64,000 bases of DNA, from NCBI RefSeq assembly GCF_000024925.1, contig NC_013521.1:2914001-2978000 (forward strand). The letters run 5' to 3'. Under the pieces are notes generated by a model. The model saw nothing but the letters and a program-made list of their open reading frames with translations, ran no database searches and had not been told where the DNA came from. This DNA comes from Sanguibacter keddieii DSM 10542. GTDB taxonomy: Bacteria > Actinomycetota > Actinomycetes > Actinomycetales > Cellulomonadaceae. Of this stretch, positions 8,566-16,242 are shown in pieces (within the stretch, counting starts at the first letter, position 1; each line of letters starts with the position of its first letter). Made by a program: the position numbers and the translations under genes.

Positions 8566-9633
8566 CTAGTCGGTCGAGCCCGAGGCCTCGTAGTCCGCGC
8601 GCAGGATCACCGCGCGGTCGAGGAACGCACGGTCAGAGGTCATGAGGGCGAGGGTCTCCACCTGGCGCACGACGCCACGGTGGTAGCTGCCCGGCTGCCA
8701 CTCCCGGTCCTTGCAGTACTGGCCCGCGCAGTAGTACGAGACGTCGCCGCGGGCGCGGTACGCCCCGAAGGAGTGCAGGACGGTCGTGGCGGCGCCGTCG
8801 AACAGCTCGACGGCCGCCTCGTCGTCGGTGAGGCGTGCGTAGTCGTAGAGGCCGAAGGTCGCGTAGATGTGGCCGTTGACCACCTGGACGGGCTCGACCG
8901 ACCCGACGTACTCCTCGAACCACAGGCACCCGGACGCGTCGACGTGCACGAACCACGGCGTCGAGGCGTCGCCGTCGGCGGGTCCCTCGACCTCGAAGGT
9001 CCGGAAGGTCTGCTCGGCGGCGTCCGCCCACAGCGGGTCGCCGGTCTGGTCGGCGAGCCTCGTGAAGAGCGAGAGCCCCTGCCCCTGGGCCATCCCGGAG
9101 TACCAGGGGGCCTCGAGCGTCATGCTCTCGTCGCCGTGCATCGAGTACTCGAAGGGGTAGGCGAACCAGAGAGCGCCGTCGTCGGCGGTGGTCGCCCCGT
9201 CGAGGAGCCGGGTGGCCGTCGCCAGCGCCCGGCGGAGGTACTCGGGATCCCCCGTGAGCTCGTAGGAGCCGAGCGTGGCGAGCCCGTACTGCGCGAGCGC
9301 CACCGGGTGGTAGTCGGGACCCCGCCCGTGCGTCGCCTCGCTGACCAGCGCCCCGTCGTCGTCGACCGCGGGGTCGTCGAGGTCGACGAGGGTCCGCTCG
9401 GTCACCGCGTAGTAGTCCGGCGTGACGGGACCTGGGCGCAGACCGCTCACGCCGAAGCCCGCGACCGGGCCCGCGACGCCCGGCGCCGGAGAGAGCCCGG
9501 GCCCGTCGACGCACGAGACCGCCTCGACGACGTCAGGCTCCGTCGTGCAGGACGTCAAGACCGGCGCCGCGAGGAGCCCGAGCGCGACGAGCGCGCTGGT
9601 GAGTGACGGATGGATGGTTCCTCGACGACGCAC
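8566..9633 (-). CDS. D-glucuronyl C5-epimerase C-terminal domain lipoprotein
   Basis: The family epimerises glucuronic/iduronic acid residues in polysaccharides; bacterial members are mostly uncharacterised. After the GTG start at 9633 comes a signal peptide (LTSALVALGLLAAPVLTSC) whose lipobox predicts a lipidated Cys, so the domain is extracytoplasmic. The epimerase (alpha/alpha)-barrel motifs WYSGMAQGQGLSLFTRL, HVDASGCLWFEEYVG and VVNGHIYATFGLYDYARL are clear, and the C-terminus carries DVSYYCAGQYCKDREW. The frame is open further to 9696, but only the GTG puts the basic n-region next to the hydrophobic core, and a G-rich stretch (GGGGGG) lies just upstream. It is 82 nt from the FAD oxidoreductase start and may be monocistronic. 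Confidence 0.82.
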   Translation of the reverse strand: MRRRGTIHPSLTSALVALGLLAAPVLTSCTTEPDVVEAVSCVDGPGLSPAPGVAGPVAGFGVSGLRPGPVTPDYYAVTERTLVDLDDPAVDDDGALVSEATHGRGPDYHPVALAQYGLATLGSYELTGDPEYLRRALATATRLLDGATTADDGALWFAYPFEYSMHGDESMTLEAPWYSGMAQGQGLSLFTRLADQTGDPLWADAAEQTFRTFEVEGPADGDASTPWFVHVDASGCLWFEEYVGSVEPVQVVNGHIYATFGLYDYARLTDDEAAVELFDGAATTVLHSFGAYRARGDVSYYCAGQYCKDREWQPGSYHRGVVRQVETLALMTSDRAFLDRAVILRADYEASGSTD

Positions 9634-9812
9634 TGCTGCCCCCCGGCTGTCGTGCACCCGACGGCTCTGGCCAGCGGGGCCCGGCCCGGCTGGCACGACC
9701 GTCGACGGGCAGGCGCGGCGCTCTGACCTCGGTGTACGTCCACGACGCTAGTGAGGAGCGGCGTCGACGCCATCCACCTCAGGGTCGATAGGAAAGGCCC
9801 CAGGGCGTTTCT

Positions 9813-9851
9813 CCCTCCACCCCCGGGTGCTCCGCCCTCCACCCTCGGGTG
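9813..9851. repeat. Two 17-bp near-identical direct repeats, period 22
   Basis: CCCTCCACCCCCGGGTG (9813-9829) recurs as CCCTCCACCCTCGGGTG (9835-9851) with one mismatch. Each copy contains CACCC/GGGTG arms and is itself nearly palindromic. They lie in the 420-bp gene-free gap 9634-10053, upstream of the epimerase lipoprotein on its strand. They may be operators for that gene; no regulator is adjacent. Apart from this pair and the repeat at 9999-10034, the gap shows nothing I can name. Confidence 0.6.
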
Positions 9852-9998
9852 GACAGCCTGGAGAGCGCGGCGCGTCGAGGGCCACGACTGCCGTCCTGAG
9901 CACCGGGGGCTGCGTTCATGAGGCCGGGCAGACCATTCAGGTCGTTCGCCGTCTTGTGGTCCCGGGGGATGTGAGCGGCCCGTTCTCCGCTCGCTGCG

Positions 9999-10034
9999 CT
10001 ACCGTTCTCAGGCGTGCTGCACTACCGTTCTCAG
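9999..10034. repeat. Exact 13-bp direct repeat, period 23
   Basis: CTACCGTTCTCAG occurs at 9999-10011 and again at 10022-10034, beginning 20 nt beyond the stop codon of the DUF1801 gene. Copies two helical turns apart look like a protein-binding array, but slippage debris is equally possible. Confidence 0.55.
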
Positions 10035-10053
10035 ACTGTCAGCCCCATCGATG

Positions 10054-10410
10054 TCAGCGTCCGACATGCTCCCGCGACGCCCTGACCAGGCGCTCGACGA
10101 GCGCGTCCGGGATGGGTCGGCGTGAGGTGAAGGTGATGCCGGTCTTGGTCGCCTTGAGGCCGGCCGCCGAGATCTCGTCGGACAGCCCTGCGACCGCCTC
10201 AGGCAGCACGTACAGGCCGCACTGCTTGCTGAACGCCGCATAGCTCGCGACGACAGTCCCGTCGACCGTGAACCCTGGCATGCCGTAGGCAACCATCTCC
10301 TCCGCCTCTGGGAGCACCCCCGCGACCAGCGCGCGCAGCCGCTCCAGCTCGAGACGGAACGGCTCGGGCGCCGCGGCGATGTAGGCGTCGTGGTCGGCGG
10401 GGGTCGTCAT
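10054..10410 (-). CDS. DUF1801 (YdhG/frataxin-like fold) protein
   Basis: This is a small cytoplasmic protein of 118 aa covering the whole DUF1801/YdhG-like domain. It has an N-terminal helix DAYIAAAPEPFRLELERLRALV, the conserved PEAEEMVAYGMPGF turn, ASYAAFSKQCGLYV, and the C-terminal strand/helix TGITFTSRRPIPDALVERLVR. Members have been proposed as iron chaperones on structural grounds, but function is not established. AGGAG lies 6 nt before the ATG. It stands alone, with a gap of 129 nt to the GntP gene downstream on the same strand. Confidence 0.85.
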   Translation of the reverse strand: MTTPADHDAYIAAAPEPFRLELERLRALVAGVLPEAEEMVAYGMPGFTVDGTVVASYAAFSKQCGLYVLPEAVAGLSDEISAAGLKATKTGITFTSRRPIPDALVERLVRASREHVGR

Positions 10411-10539
10411 ATCGGTCTCCTGGCGTGGAGCGGGAAAGTCGGAGCCATCGTCTCATCGCCTGTCCGCGACGGCGGAGGCACGACGGACCGGGCCTCGCGG
10501 ACGAGACAGCCTCGGAAGACCGGGGCGCGTTCTCACCGG

Positions 10540-11907
10540 TCAGAGCAGGAACAGCCCGAGCACGTAGATCGCGGCGAATGCTGCGGTGCCCTCGATGGCC
10601 GTCGCGACCGTGAGCGACCTGTAGGCCGTCGCCACCGGGATGCCGCTGAGGCGCGAGACCACCCAGAAGTAGGAGTCGTTGGCGTGCGAGACGACCATGG
10701 CTCCGGCACCGACGGCGAGGACCGAGAGGGTCGCGCCCATGGTGGAGCCCAGGCCGATCGAGTCGAGCAACGGCGCCACGAGGGCCGACGTGGTCACCAT
10801 CGCCACGGTCGAGGACCCCTGCGCCGTCTTGAGCGCAGCGGCGATGAGGAACGGCACGGCCAGGCCGATGCCGAGCCCGGAGAGGCTGTCGCCGAGGACG
10901 TCCATGAGCGGGGACGCGGCGAGGACCGCTCCGAAGGCTGCGCCGGCCGCGGTGATGAGCAGGATGGGCGCCGAGACACGGATCGCCTCGTCGATCTGGC
11001 TGTTGAAGGTGTCGAGCTTGCCGTTGCCGCGCAGCAGGGATGCGGCGACGACCAGGCCGAGCATCAGGGCGATGACGGGAGTCCCGACGAAGCCGATGAT
11101 CTCGAAGGGCACACCCTCGCCGAAGGGTCGGCCGGGGAGCTTGGCGATCGAGCCGAAGCAGATGAGGAGCAGCGGGACGAGGATCGGCATGAAGGCGGCG
11201 AAGGCGTGAGGGAGACGGCCGTACCCGGCGCGCAGCTCCTCGTAGGTCTGCTCCGCCTCCGGGGTGTCCATGTCGTCGCCGCCGGTGGTGATCGGGGGGA
11301 GCTTCGTGTGGAGGAACCTGTTGGCGTAGAGCATCCCGGCGAGCGCTGCGACGGCAGCGACCGGAAGGCCGATGCCGATGAGCAGCCCGAGGTTCTCGAC
11401 CCCGAGGTTGGAGGCCGCGGCCAGCGGTCCCGGCGTCGGCGGGACGAGCGTGTGCGTCGCGTACAGACCGGTCATGAGCGCGACCGAGGTGGCGAGCGTC
11501 GAGACGCCGGTCCGCAGGGTGATGGCCTTGCGGAGCGAGTTGAGGATGACGTACCCGGAGTCGCAGAAGACCGGGATGGAGACGAAGAACCCGATGACCG
11601 TCATGGTGAGGGTCGGGAACCGGGTGCCGATGAGCCGGATCAGTGCCTCGGCCATCGCGATGGCCGCGCCGGACCGCTCGAGCAGGACGCCGATCATCGT
11701 GCCGAAGAGGATGACCAGGCCGATGTTGCCGAGTGTCCCGCCGAAGGCCGTCGTGATGGTGGTGACGATGTCGGCAACGGGGATCCGGTAGGCGAAGGCA
11801 CCGAGGAGCGCGGCGCCGAGCAGCGCCAGCACCGGGCTGACCTTCCAGCGTGCGGTGACGAGCACGATGCCCGCCACGAGCACGAGGAGGATGAGGATGT
11901 CGAGCAT
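10540..11907 (-). CDS. GntP-family gluconate/glycerate:H+ symporter
   Basis: This is a cytoplasmic-membrane symporter for a small hydroxy acid. The protein (455 aa) has about 12-14 hydrophobic helices and GntP landmarks: LILLVLVAGIVLVTARWKVSP at the N-terminus, the conserved FVSIPVFCDSGYVIL segment, THTLVPPTPGPLAAA and a C-terminal GSTMGATLSVLAVGAGAMVVSHANDSYFW region (key part SHANDSYFWV). An AAAGGAG ribosome site precedes the ATG. The gene follows glycerate kinase by 113 nt on the same strand, so glycerate is the most likely substrate, inferred from context rather than from residues. Confidence 0.92.
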   Translation of the reverse strand: MLDILILLVLVAGIVLVTARWKVSPVLALLGAALLGAFAYRIPVADIVTTITTAFGGTLGNIGLVILFGTMIGVLLERSGAAIAMAEALIRLIGTRFPTLTMTVIGFFVSIPVFCDSGYVILNSLRKAITLRTGVSTLATSVALMTGLYATHTLVPPTPGPLAAASNLGVENLGLLIGIGLPVAAVAALAGMLYANRFLHTKLPPITTGGDDMDTPEAEQTYEELRAGYGRLPHAFAAFMPILVPLLLICFGSIAKLPGRPFGEGVPFEIIGFVGTPVIALMLGLVVAASLLRGNGKLDTFNSQIDEAIRVSAPILLITAAGAAFGAVLAASPLMDVLGDSLSGLGIGLAVPFLIAAALKTAQGSSTVAMVTTSALVAPLLDSIGLGSTMGATLSVLAVGAGAMVVSHANDSYFWVVSRLSGIPVATAYRSLTVATAIEGTAAFAAIYVLGLFLL

Positions 11908-12020
11908 GAGGAGGGCTCCTTTGCCGCTCAGGTGCGCGCTGCGTGCGTCGTGACTCGAGGTGCGTGCTGCGCGCGGTCGGGGGGGTTCGACGTTCAGGGT
12001 GCTGCGGTCAGGTGGTGCGG

Positions 12021-13178
12021 TCAGAGCCCGAGGAGTCGGGTGACCGCGGCCGTGGCGTAGGTGATGTCGTCGGCGGCGCTGCGGGTGAGCTCGTCGAGGG
12101 TGCGGGGGCCGCGGGCGGTCGCGAAGGCCGCGGTGATCCCGTGGACGTGCATCTGGCCGACCGGCACGGCGACCTCGCCAGCGACCACGACGACCGGGAC
12201 GCCTGCCGGGGTCCGGGAGGCGACGGCGTCGACCACCTTGCCGTGCAGGGACTGGTCGTCGAAGCGCCCCTCCCCCGTGAGGACGAGGTCGACGCCGTCG
12301 AGGATGGCGTCCAGGCCGAGGGTCTCGGCCACGAGGGTGCTGCCGGCGACGAGCTCGGCGCCGCAGATCGCGGTCAGCAGCAGAGCGATCCCGCCTGCGG
12401 CCCCCATGCCGGGGCGGTCACGGAGGTCGAGGCCTGTCTCGACCGCGACGACCTCGGCCAGGCGGGTGAGGCCGGCGTCGAGCGCGACGACGTCGTCGGG
12501 CGTGGCGCCCTTCTGCGGGCCGAACACCGCGGCGGCGCCCTGCGGGCCGACGAGGGGGTTGGTGACGTCGCAGGCGACCCGCCACGTGACCTCGCGTGCG
12601 CGGGGGTCGAGCCCGGTGAGGTCGATCCGGTCGAGGGCTGCGAGGCTGCCGCCGCCGGGCGGCAGCGGCTGTCCGGCGGCGTCGAGGAAGCGGGCCCCGA
12701 GCGCCGTGAGCAGACCGGTGCCTCCGTCGGTCGTGGCCGAGCCGCCGACGCACAGGATGATCTCGCGCGCGCCCTGGTCCAGCAACGTCTGGGTGATGCG
12801 GCCGACCCCGCGGGTGTCTGCGACGAGCGGCTGGAGGGGGACGTCGGAGACCTGGGGCAGGCCGTTGGCCTCGGCGGCCTCGACGACGCCGGTGCCGTCG
12901 GGAGAGAGCCCGAACCTCGCGGTGACCGGGCGGCCGAGGGCGTCGGTGGTGGGGCAGGACTGCGCGCTGACTCCCCAGGCGTCGAGCAACGCGTCGAGCG
13001 TTCCCTCCCCGCCGTCGGCCATGGGGCAGGTGCGCAGCTCGAGGGACGGTGCGACCGAGGCCTCGCGGACACCGCGGACCATGGCCGTGGCGACCTCCAG
13101 GGCGGAGAGGCTCCCCTTGAAGGAGTCGGGGACGATGGCGATGCGGACACCGCGGCCGGTCTGCTCGTCGTTGGGCAT
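12021..13178 (-). CDS. Glycerate kinase, GlxK/GarK family
   Basis: It phosphorylates D-glycerate with ATP and so feeds glycerate into lower glycolysis. At 385 aa it is the normal family length. Conserved elements are IVPDSFKGSLSALEVATAM at the N-terminus, MADGGEGTLDALL, the glycine-rich GGSATTDGGTG nucleotide/substrate region, FGPQKGAT and GEGRFDDQSLHGK near the C-terminus. I chose ATG 13178; the frame stays open to 13271, but the family motif begins about 13 residues after this ATG. The regulator stop is 116 nt upstream, and the gap holds repeated TGTGCA half-sites (13221-13272). With GntP and the CdaR-like regulator it makes a glycerate-use locus. Confidence 0.94.
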   Translation of the reverse strand: MPNDEQTGRGVRIAIVPDSFKGSLSALEVATAMVRGVREASVAPSLELRTCPMADGGEGTLDALLDAWGVSAQSCPTTDALGRPVTARFGLSPDGTGVVEAAEANGLPQVSDVPLQPLVADTRGVGRITQTLLDQGAREIILCVGGSATTDGGTGLLTALGARFLDAAGQPLPPGGGSLAALDRIDLTGLDPRAREVTWRVACDVTNPLVGPQGAAAVFGPQKGATPDDVVALDAGLTRLAEVVAVETGLDLRDRPGMGAAGGIALLLTAICGAELVAGSTLVAETLGLDAILDGVDLVLTGEGRFDDQSLHGKVVDAVASRTPAGVPVVVVAGEVAVPVGQMHVHGITAAFATARGPRTLDELTRSAADDITYATAAVTRLLGL

Positions 13179-13220
13179 GCACAGAACCGTAGATGTGACC
13201 CGGACCACAGCACTACGGCA

Positions 13221-13272
13221 CTGTGCACTTCTCTGGACCGGCACTGGGGTCCACCGCTGTGCACTCTGCACA
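13221..13272. promoter_or_regulatory. Candidate CdaR-type operator upstream of glycerate kinase
   Basis: CTGTGCACT occurs at 13221-13229 and again at 13257-13265. The second copy is part of a perfect inverted repeat, TGTGCA-CTC-TGCACA (13258-13272). The gap is only 116 nt and lies between the diacid regulator and the kinase, so these are the obvious candidate binding sites for that regulator. The assignment is inferred from position. Confidence 0.55.
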
Positions 13273-13294
13273 GGTCGGCAACGTCGGCCGCAGG

Positions 13295-14377
13295 TCAGGC
13301 GGCTGGTGTCCCGTCGAGCGCCTCTCGTGCCAGCAGGCCGGTGTGCAGCGCGGCGAGGTCGCCCGGGACCCTCGGGTCGAGCGAGGTGAGGTCGCGGATC
13401 CGCTGCACGCGGTGGAGCAGGGTGTTGCGGTGCACGAACAACGCTGCCGACGCCTCGGCGAGGGTCGTCGAGCGCGTCAGAGCGAGGACCGTCTCGGCGT
13501 CAGACGCGCTCAAGCGGGCGACCGTCGCCGCACGGCGCGCGAGGGAGGCCGGCGGGAGGTGCCCGAGCCCGAGGAGCAAGGCTGCGCCGTCGTCCACCAC
13601 CTGGCCGCCGACCGGGAGGAGCCGCGGGTAGCGGGACAGGGCGCGCAGGTCGAGCGCGTGCGCGAGGAGCTGGTCGGGTGCGGCCACCTGTGTGACGCTC
13701 AGCCCCCGTGCCCCGGCGACCACCGCCTGTCGCGGCGACCTGTCGAGGATCCACAGGAGACCGTGCATCACCGCGGCGCGGTGGTTCTCGCGCGAGTTGA
13801 GGCTCGCTGCGAGGTGGGCGGCACCGTCGGGCGGGACGCTCGAGCCGCCACGGGGTGCCTCCGGGTGAGCCCACACCCCGAGGTTCCAGGGGCCCGTGCC
13901 GAGACCAGCGGACCGCAGCCTCGAGCCGACCTCCGTCGCGTCGGGCGGGCCGGAGGTGAGGAAGGCGATGAGCTCACGGGCTGCCGTGGACCTGCGTGTC
14001 GCGGCGTCGTACGAGCGCTCCTGGGTGATGAGCAGCTGCACACCGAGCGCGACGACCGTCGCGAGCTGCGCCACCTCGCGCGGGTCCCCGGTGACCCCGA
14101 CGACGCCGCACAGCCGACCGTCGATGACCAGCGGCTCGTTGACCCCGGGCCGGTCGCTCGACCCCGGTTCCGGGGTGGTCACCGTGACCGTGTGCCCTTC
14201 GGCGACGACCCGGGCCGCGCCGTGGTGCAGCGTGCCGACGCGCTCCGGGTCCGACGACGCGATGATCACGCCGTGCTCGTCCATGACGTTGACGTGACGC
14301 TCGAGCCGTGAGGTGACGGTGTCGACGACTCGCTGCGCGAGCTCGCTGCTCAGGGGTTCGGGGGCGCGACGCGTCAC
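13295..14377 (-). CDS. CdaR-family sugar-diacid/glycerate regulator
   Basis: This is a transcriptional activator-like protein of 360 aa. The N-terminal sugar-diacid recognition domain (residues about 5-135) has LAQRVVDTVTSRLERHVNVMDEHGVIIAS, NEPLVIDGRLCGVVGVTGDP and LITQERSYDA. A middle region links to a PucR-type C-terminal helix-turn-helix: TTLAEASAALFVHRNTLLHRVQRI then LTSLDPRVPGDLAALHTGLL. The GTG start at 14377 overlaps the TGA of the PIN-toxin gene by 4 nt, so translation of the regulator appears coupled to the toxin-antitoxin pair. Downstream are glycerate kinase and GntP, its probable targets. The frame is open further upstream inside the toxin gene, but the domain starts at this GTG. 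Confidence 0.92.
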   Translation of the reverse strand: MTRRAPEPLSSELAQRVVDTVTSRLERHVNVMDEHGVIIASSDPERVGTLHHGAARVVAEGHTVTVTTPEPGSSDRPGVNEPLVIDGRLCGVVGVTGDPREVAQLATVVALGVQLLITQERSYDAATRRSTAARELIAFLTSGPPDATEVGSRLRSAGLGTGPWNLGVWAHPEAPRGGSSVPPDGAAHLAASLNSRENHRAAVMHGLLWILDRSPRQAVVAGARGLSVTQVAAPDQLLAHALDLRALSRYPRLLPVGGQVVDDGAALLLGLGHLPPASLARRAATVARLSASDAETVLALTRSTTLAEASAALFVHRNTLLHRVQRIRDLTSLDPRVPGDLAALHTGLLAREALDGTPAA

Positions 14378-14775
14378 GGGACGTCGACCGGGTCGGTCAC
14401 CGAGAGGCCCAGCTGCTCGGCGACGCGCTTCATCGTCGCGTCGTGGCTCGCGACCATGACGAGCTCCCCGACGAGCAGCGCGGTCGCCAGGTGGAGGGCG
14501 TCGAGGGTCTTGATGTGCCGTTCGATCGACTCGGCCACCGAGTGCGTCTCCCGCGTGAGGTCGATCGTCCCGACACGGTCGAGCAGAGGAGCCGCGTCGG
14601 AGAGCGGCCTGCCGTCGCGCCGAAGCACCCGCACCACCTCGGTCCGCAGGAGGCGCGACGACACGAGAGACATGCCCGGGGTCTGCATCCACTCCTGGAG
14701 CCTCAGACGCTCGGGCACGTCCAGGATGGTGCGCAGCCCCACGGAGGAGTCGAGGTACACGATGCGGTCCGCCAC
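14374..14775 (-). CDS. PIN-domain toxin (VapC-like)
   Basis: This is a predicted Mg-dependent endoribonuclease toxin of 133 aa. The PIN acidic residues are present: Asp9 in YLDSS, Glu46 in SRLLRTEVVR, Asp92 in KTLDALHLA and Asp112 in SHDATM. All four metal-binding positions look intact, so it is probably active. Translation starts at GTG 14775, 3 nt after the antitoxin stop, and ends overlapping the regulator start codon (GTGA). A toxin gene translationally coupled to a metabolic regulator is unusual. Confidence 0.93.
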   Translation of the reverse strand: MADRIVYLDSSVGLRTILDVPERLRLQEWMQTPGMSLVSSRLLRTEVVRVLRRDGRPLSDAAPLLDRVGTIDLTRETHSVAESIERHIKTLDALHLATALLVGELVMVASHDATMKRVAEQLGLSVTDPVDVP

Positions 14776-14778
14776 GGC

Positions 14779-15057
14779 TCAGTGGTCCCCACGCATCTCG
14801 TCGAGCAGGTCGTCGACCTGCTCGACGGTGTACGACGGGCCTCCTGGGTGGTCGGGCCACGGAGCGGGGGTGACGGCCGGAGGTACGTACCGCCCCTCGC
14901 GCTCGAGCCGCGCCAGAGTCGTGTCGTGGTCCCGGACCGTGCTGACACGCCACCGCGGCGTCCCGCGCTCCGTGACCACGAGATCGTCCGTGGCGGTGAC
15001 GCTGTCGAGCACCGCTGCGGTGTTCTGGTTGAGCTCACGCTTGGTCACGGTGTGCAT
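14779..15057 (-). CDS. Phd/YefM-type antitoxin
   Basis: This antitoxin (92 aa) should neutralise the adjacent PIN toxin and autorepress the operon. The N-terminal Phd/YefM DNA-binding fold is recognisable in VTKRELNQNTAAVLDSV and LVVTERGTPRWRVS. The C-terminal half is Pro-rich and then acidic (YTVEQVDDLLDEMRGDH), the expected toxin-wrapping tail. It is separated from the toxin by 3 nt. A -10-like TACAAT and repeated TGTC/GACA half-sites lie just upstream (15064-15092). Confidence 0.92.
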   Translation of the reverse strand: MHTVTKRELNQNTAAVLDSVTATDDLVVTERGTPRWRVSTVRDHDTTLARLEREGRYVPPAVTPAPWPDHPGGPSYTVEQVDDLLDEMRGDH

Positions 15058-15063
15058 CCATCA

Positions 15064-15092
15064 ATTGTACTACCCGTGTCTGACATGGTGTC
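15064..15092 (-). promoter_or_regulatory. Toxin-antitoxin promoter with probable autoregulatory operator
   Basis: On the minus strand TACAAT (15069-15064) stands 6 nt before the antitoxin ATG, a position that fits a leaderless transcript. Immediately upstream, TGTC-T-GACA (15077-15085) is a 9-bp palindrome followed by another TGTC (15089-15092), giving three half-sites over the promoter. This is the pattern expected of Phd/YefM autorepression. Confidence 0.6.
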
Positions 15093-15141
15093 TGGGCCTG
15101 CGCGCCAGGCTGAGATGCATGGGCATCGATATCCTCGGCAG

Positions 15142-15738
15142 ATGACCCGTTCTCACAGGCGCCGGCCGGTCCGGGCCGCGCTCATGGCACTGGCTCTCCC
15201 GGCAGCACTCGGGATCGCAGGCTGCACAGGACAGCAGACGGCCGACCCGCAGGCAGGGACCGCAGGGCGCGGCCAAACTCTCGCCGAGCTGACGAGCTCG
15301 CTCGACGACATCGAGGGCCTGACCTTCTCCGACGTCGGTGGCTCCGAGCCCAACGTGAAGGGCAACACCGGGTTCACCGTGCGCGTGGCTCTCGACCCGA
15401 CGTACGAGCTGGTGGACCCCGCAGCCCTCGTGGACTTCCTCGTCGAGGCGGCGTGGTCGGTCGACGACGGCCCCATGCCCAACACCACGATCGAGATCGC
15501 CTACCTCGGCGTCCCCGGCGACGACGTCGACCTGGGTGCCGCCGCACAGCAGTCCGGCTGGCTGGCCCCCGAGGCGCGGACGAGACAGGTCGCCCCCAAC
15601 GGCTACTCCATGGCCACGGTCCCCGTGGCCGACTACGCCGTCGACCAGGGCGTGCCGGAGACCGTCGACAGGCTCGGGCCGTGGCCGGGTGAAGCTCCTG
15701 CTGTGCCCGGCGGGCTCACGGCGCCGCGCGAAGAGTGA
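15142..15738 (+). CDS. Uncharacterised lipoprotein
   Basis: No family is recognised. The 198-aa product has a clear lipoprotein signal (basic MTRSHRRRPVR, then ALMALALPAALGIAGC with lipobox AGC) and is therefore predicted to be anchored on the outer face of the membrane. The mature part is acidic, with FTVRVALDPTYELVDPAALVDFLVEAAWS resembling a small alpha/beta domain. The ATG at 15142 is chosen because the basic n-region follows directly; an in-frame ATG lies upstream at about 15118. It diverges from the toxin-antitoxin operon and ends just before the HepT remnant on the other strand. Confidence 0.75.
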   Translation: MTRSHRRRPVRAALMALALPAALGIAGCTGQQTADPQAGTAGRGQTLAELTSSLDDIEGLTFSDVGGSEPNVKGNTGFTVRVALDPTYELVDPAALVDFLVEAAWSVDDGPMPNTTIEIAYLGVPGDDVDLGAAAQQSGWLAPEARTRQVAPNGYSMATVPVADYAVDQGVPETVDRLGPWPGEAPAVPGGLTAPREE

Positions 15739-15775
15739 CGGCACGTCGCCCCTCTGCCGCACAGCCGTCGGCTCT

Positions 15776-15871
15776 TCAGCGGACGTGTTGACGCAACGCC
15801 TCAGAGAGTGGCGGGAGGTGAGTCTCGATCACGTCGCGGACGACGCCGATGTCCACCCCGCGCAGACTGCC
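15776..15871 (-). pseudogene. Remnant of a HepT-like (DUF86) toxin C-terminus
   Basis: Read on the minus strand in the frame ending at TGA 15778-15776, the sequence gives RGVDIGVVRDVIETHLPPL then SEALRQHVR. This resembles the end of HepT proteins (xVDxxxVWxxIxxxLPxLxxxL). HepT normally follows an MNT nucleotidyltransferase gene, which is exactly what precedes it here. Only about 30 codons remain, in a frame different from the MNT gene, so a deletion seems to have removed the MNT end, the intergenic junction and most of HepT. The identification rests on a short match. Confidence 0.5.
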
Positions 15872-16166
15872 AGACGCCGCGCTTGAGCAGCTGCACAGGG
15901 AACACGTCGACGTCGTCTCGCCCGAACAGGGCCCTCGTCTCCTCCATGAGCCCGGAGGCCCGCATCAGCAGGTTCCCGTCGGCGGCGTCCATCTCGACGA
16001 TGATGTCGATGTCGCTGCCTTCGTGCGCAGTACCGCGGGCGACTGACCCGAAGAGCTTCGGGTTCGTCGCGGAATACCTGTCCAAAATCGCCTGGAACGC
16101 GTCCCGATGCGCTTCGACGAGCTCGCGCAGGGCGAGCGTCTCGGGCGTCGCGGCGGCCTTGGTCAT
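15801..16166 (-). CDS. MNT-type nucleotidyltransferase (MntA-like antitoxin), C-terminus altered
   Basis: This is a minimal nucleotidyltransferase of the MntA/HepT toxin-antitoxin type, whose family AMPylates the HepT toxin. The core motif LFGSVARGTAHEGSDIDIIVEMD (key GSxARG and SDxDxxVE) is complete. The chain continues normally to DDVDVFPVQLLKRGV. The last 25 residues (WQSARGGHRRRPRRDRDSPP and end) are a frameshifted reading of a HepT fragment. The protein may still fold because the catalytic part is intact. ATG 16166 begins MTKAAATPETLALRELVEAHR; an upstream in-frame start at 16214 is less likely. Confidence 0.8.
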   Translation of the reverse strand: MTKAAATPETLALRELVEAHRDAFQAILDRYSATNPKLFGSVARGTAHEGSDIDIIVEMDAADGNLLMRASGLMEETRALFGRDDVDVFPVQLLKRGVWQSARGGHRRRPRRDRDSPPATL

Positions 16167-16230
16167 GTCCACCACGGTACCGGGGTGAGCGACCCCTGGT
16201 CGATGGCGAATCATCGTCCGCTCGGGTCGC

Positions 16231-16236
16231 TAGGCT
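16231..16236 (+). promoter_or_regulatory. Leaderless-type -10 (TAGGCT) before the phosphatase gene
   Basis: TAGGCT ends 6 nt before ATG 16243, the usual spacing for actinobacterial leaderless transcripts. No convincing -35 is visible. It supports the chosen start. Confidence 0.5.
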
Positions 16237-16242
16237 GGCGGG

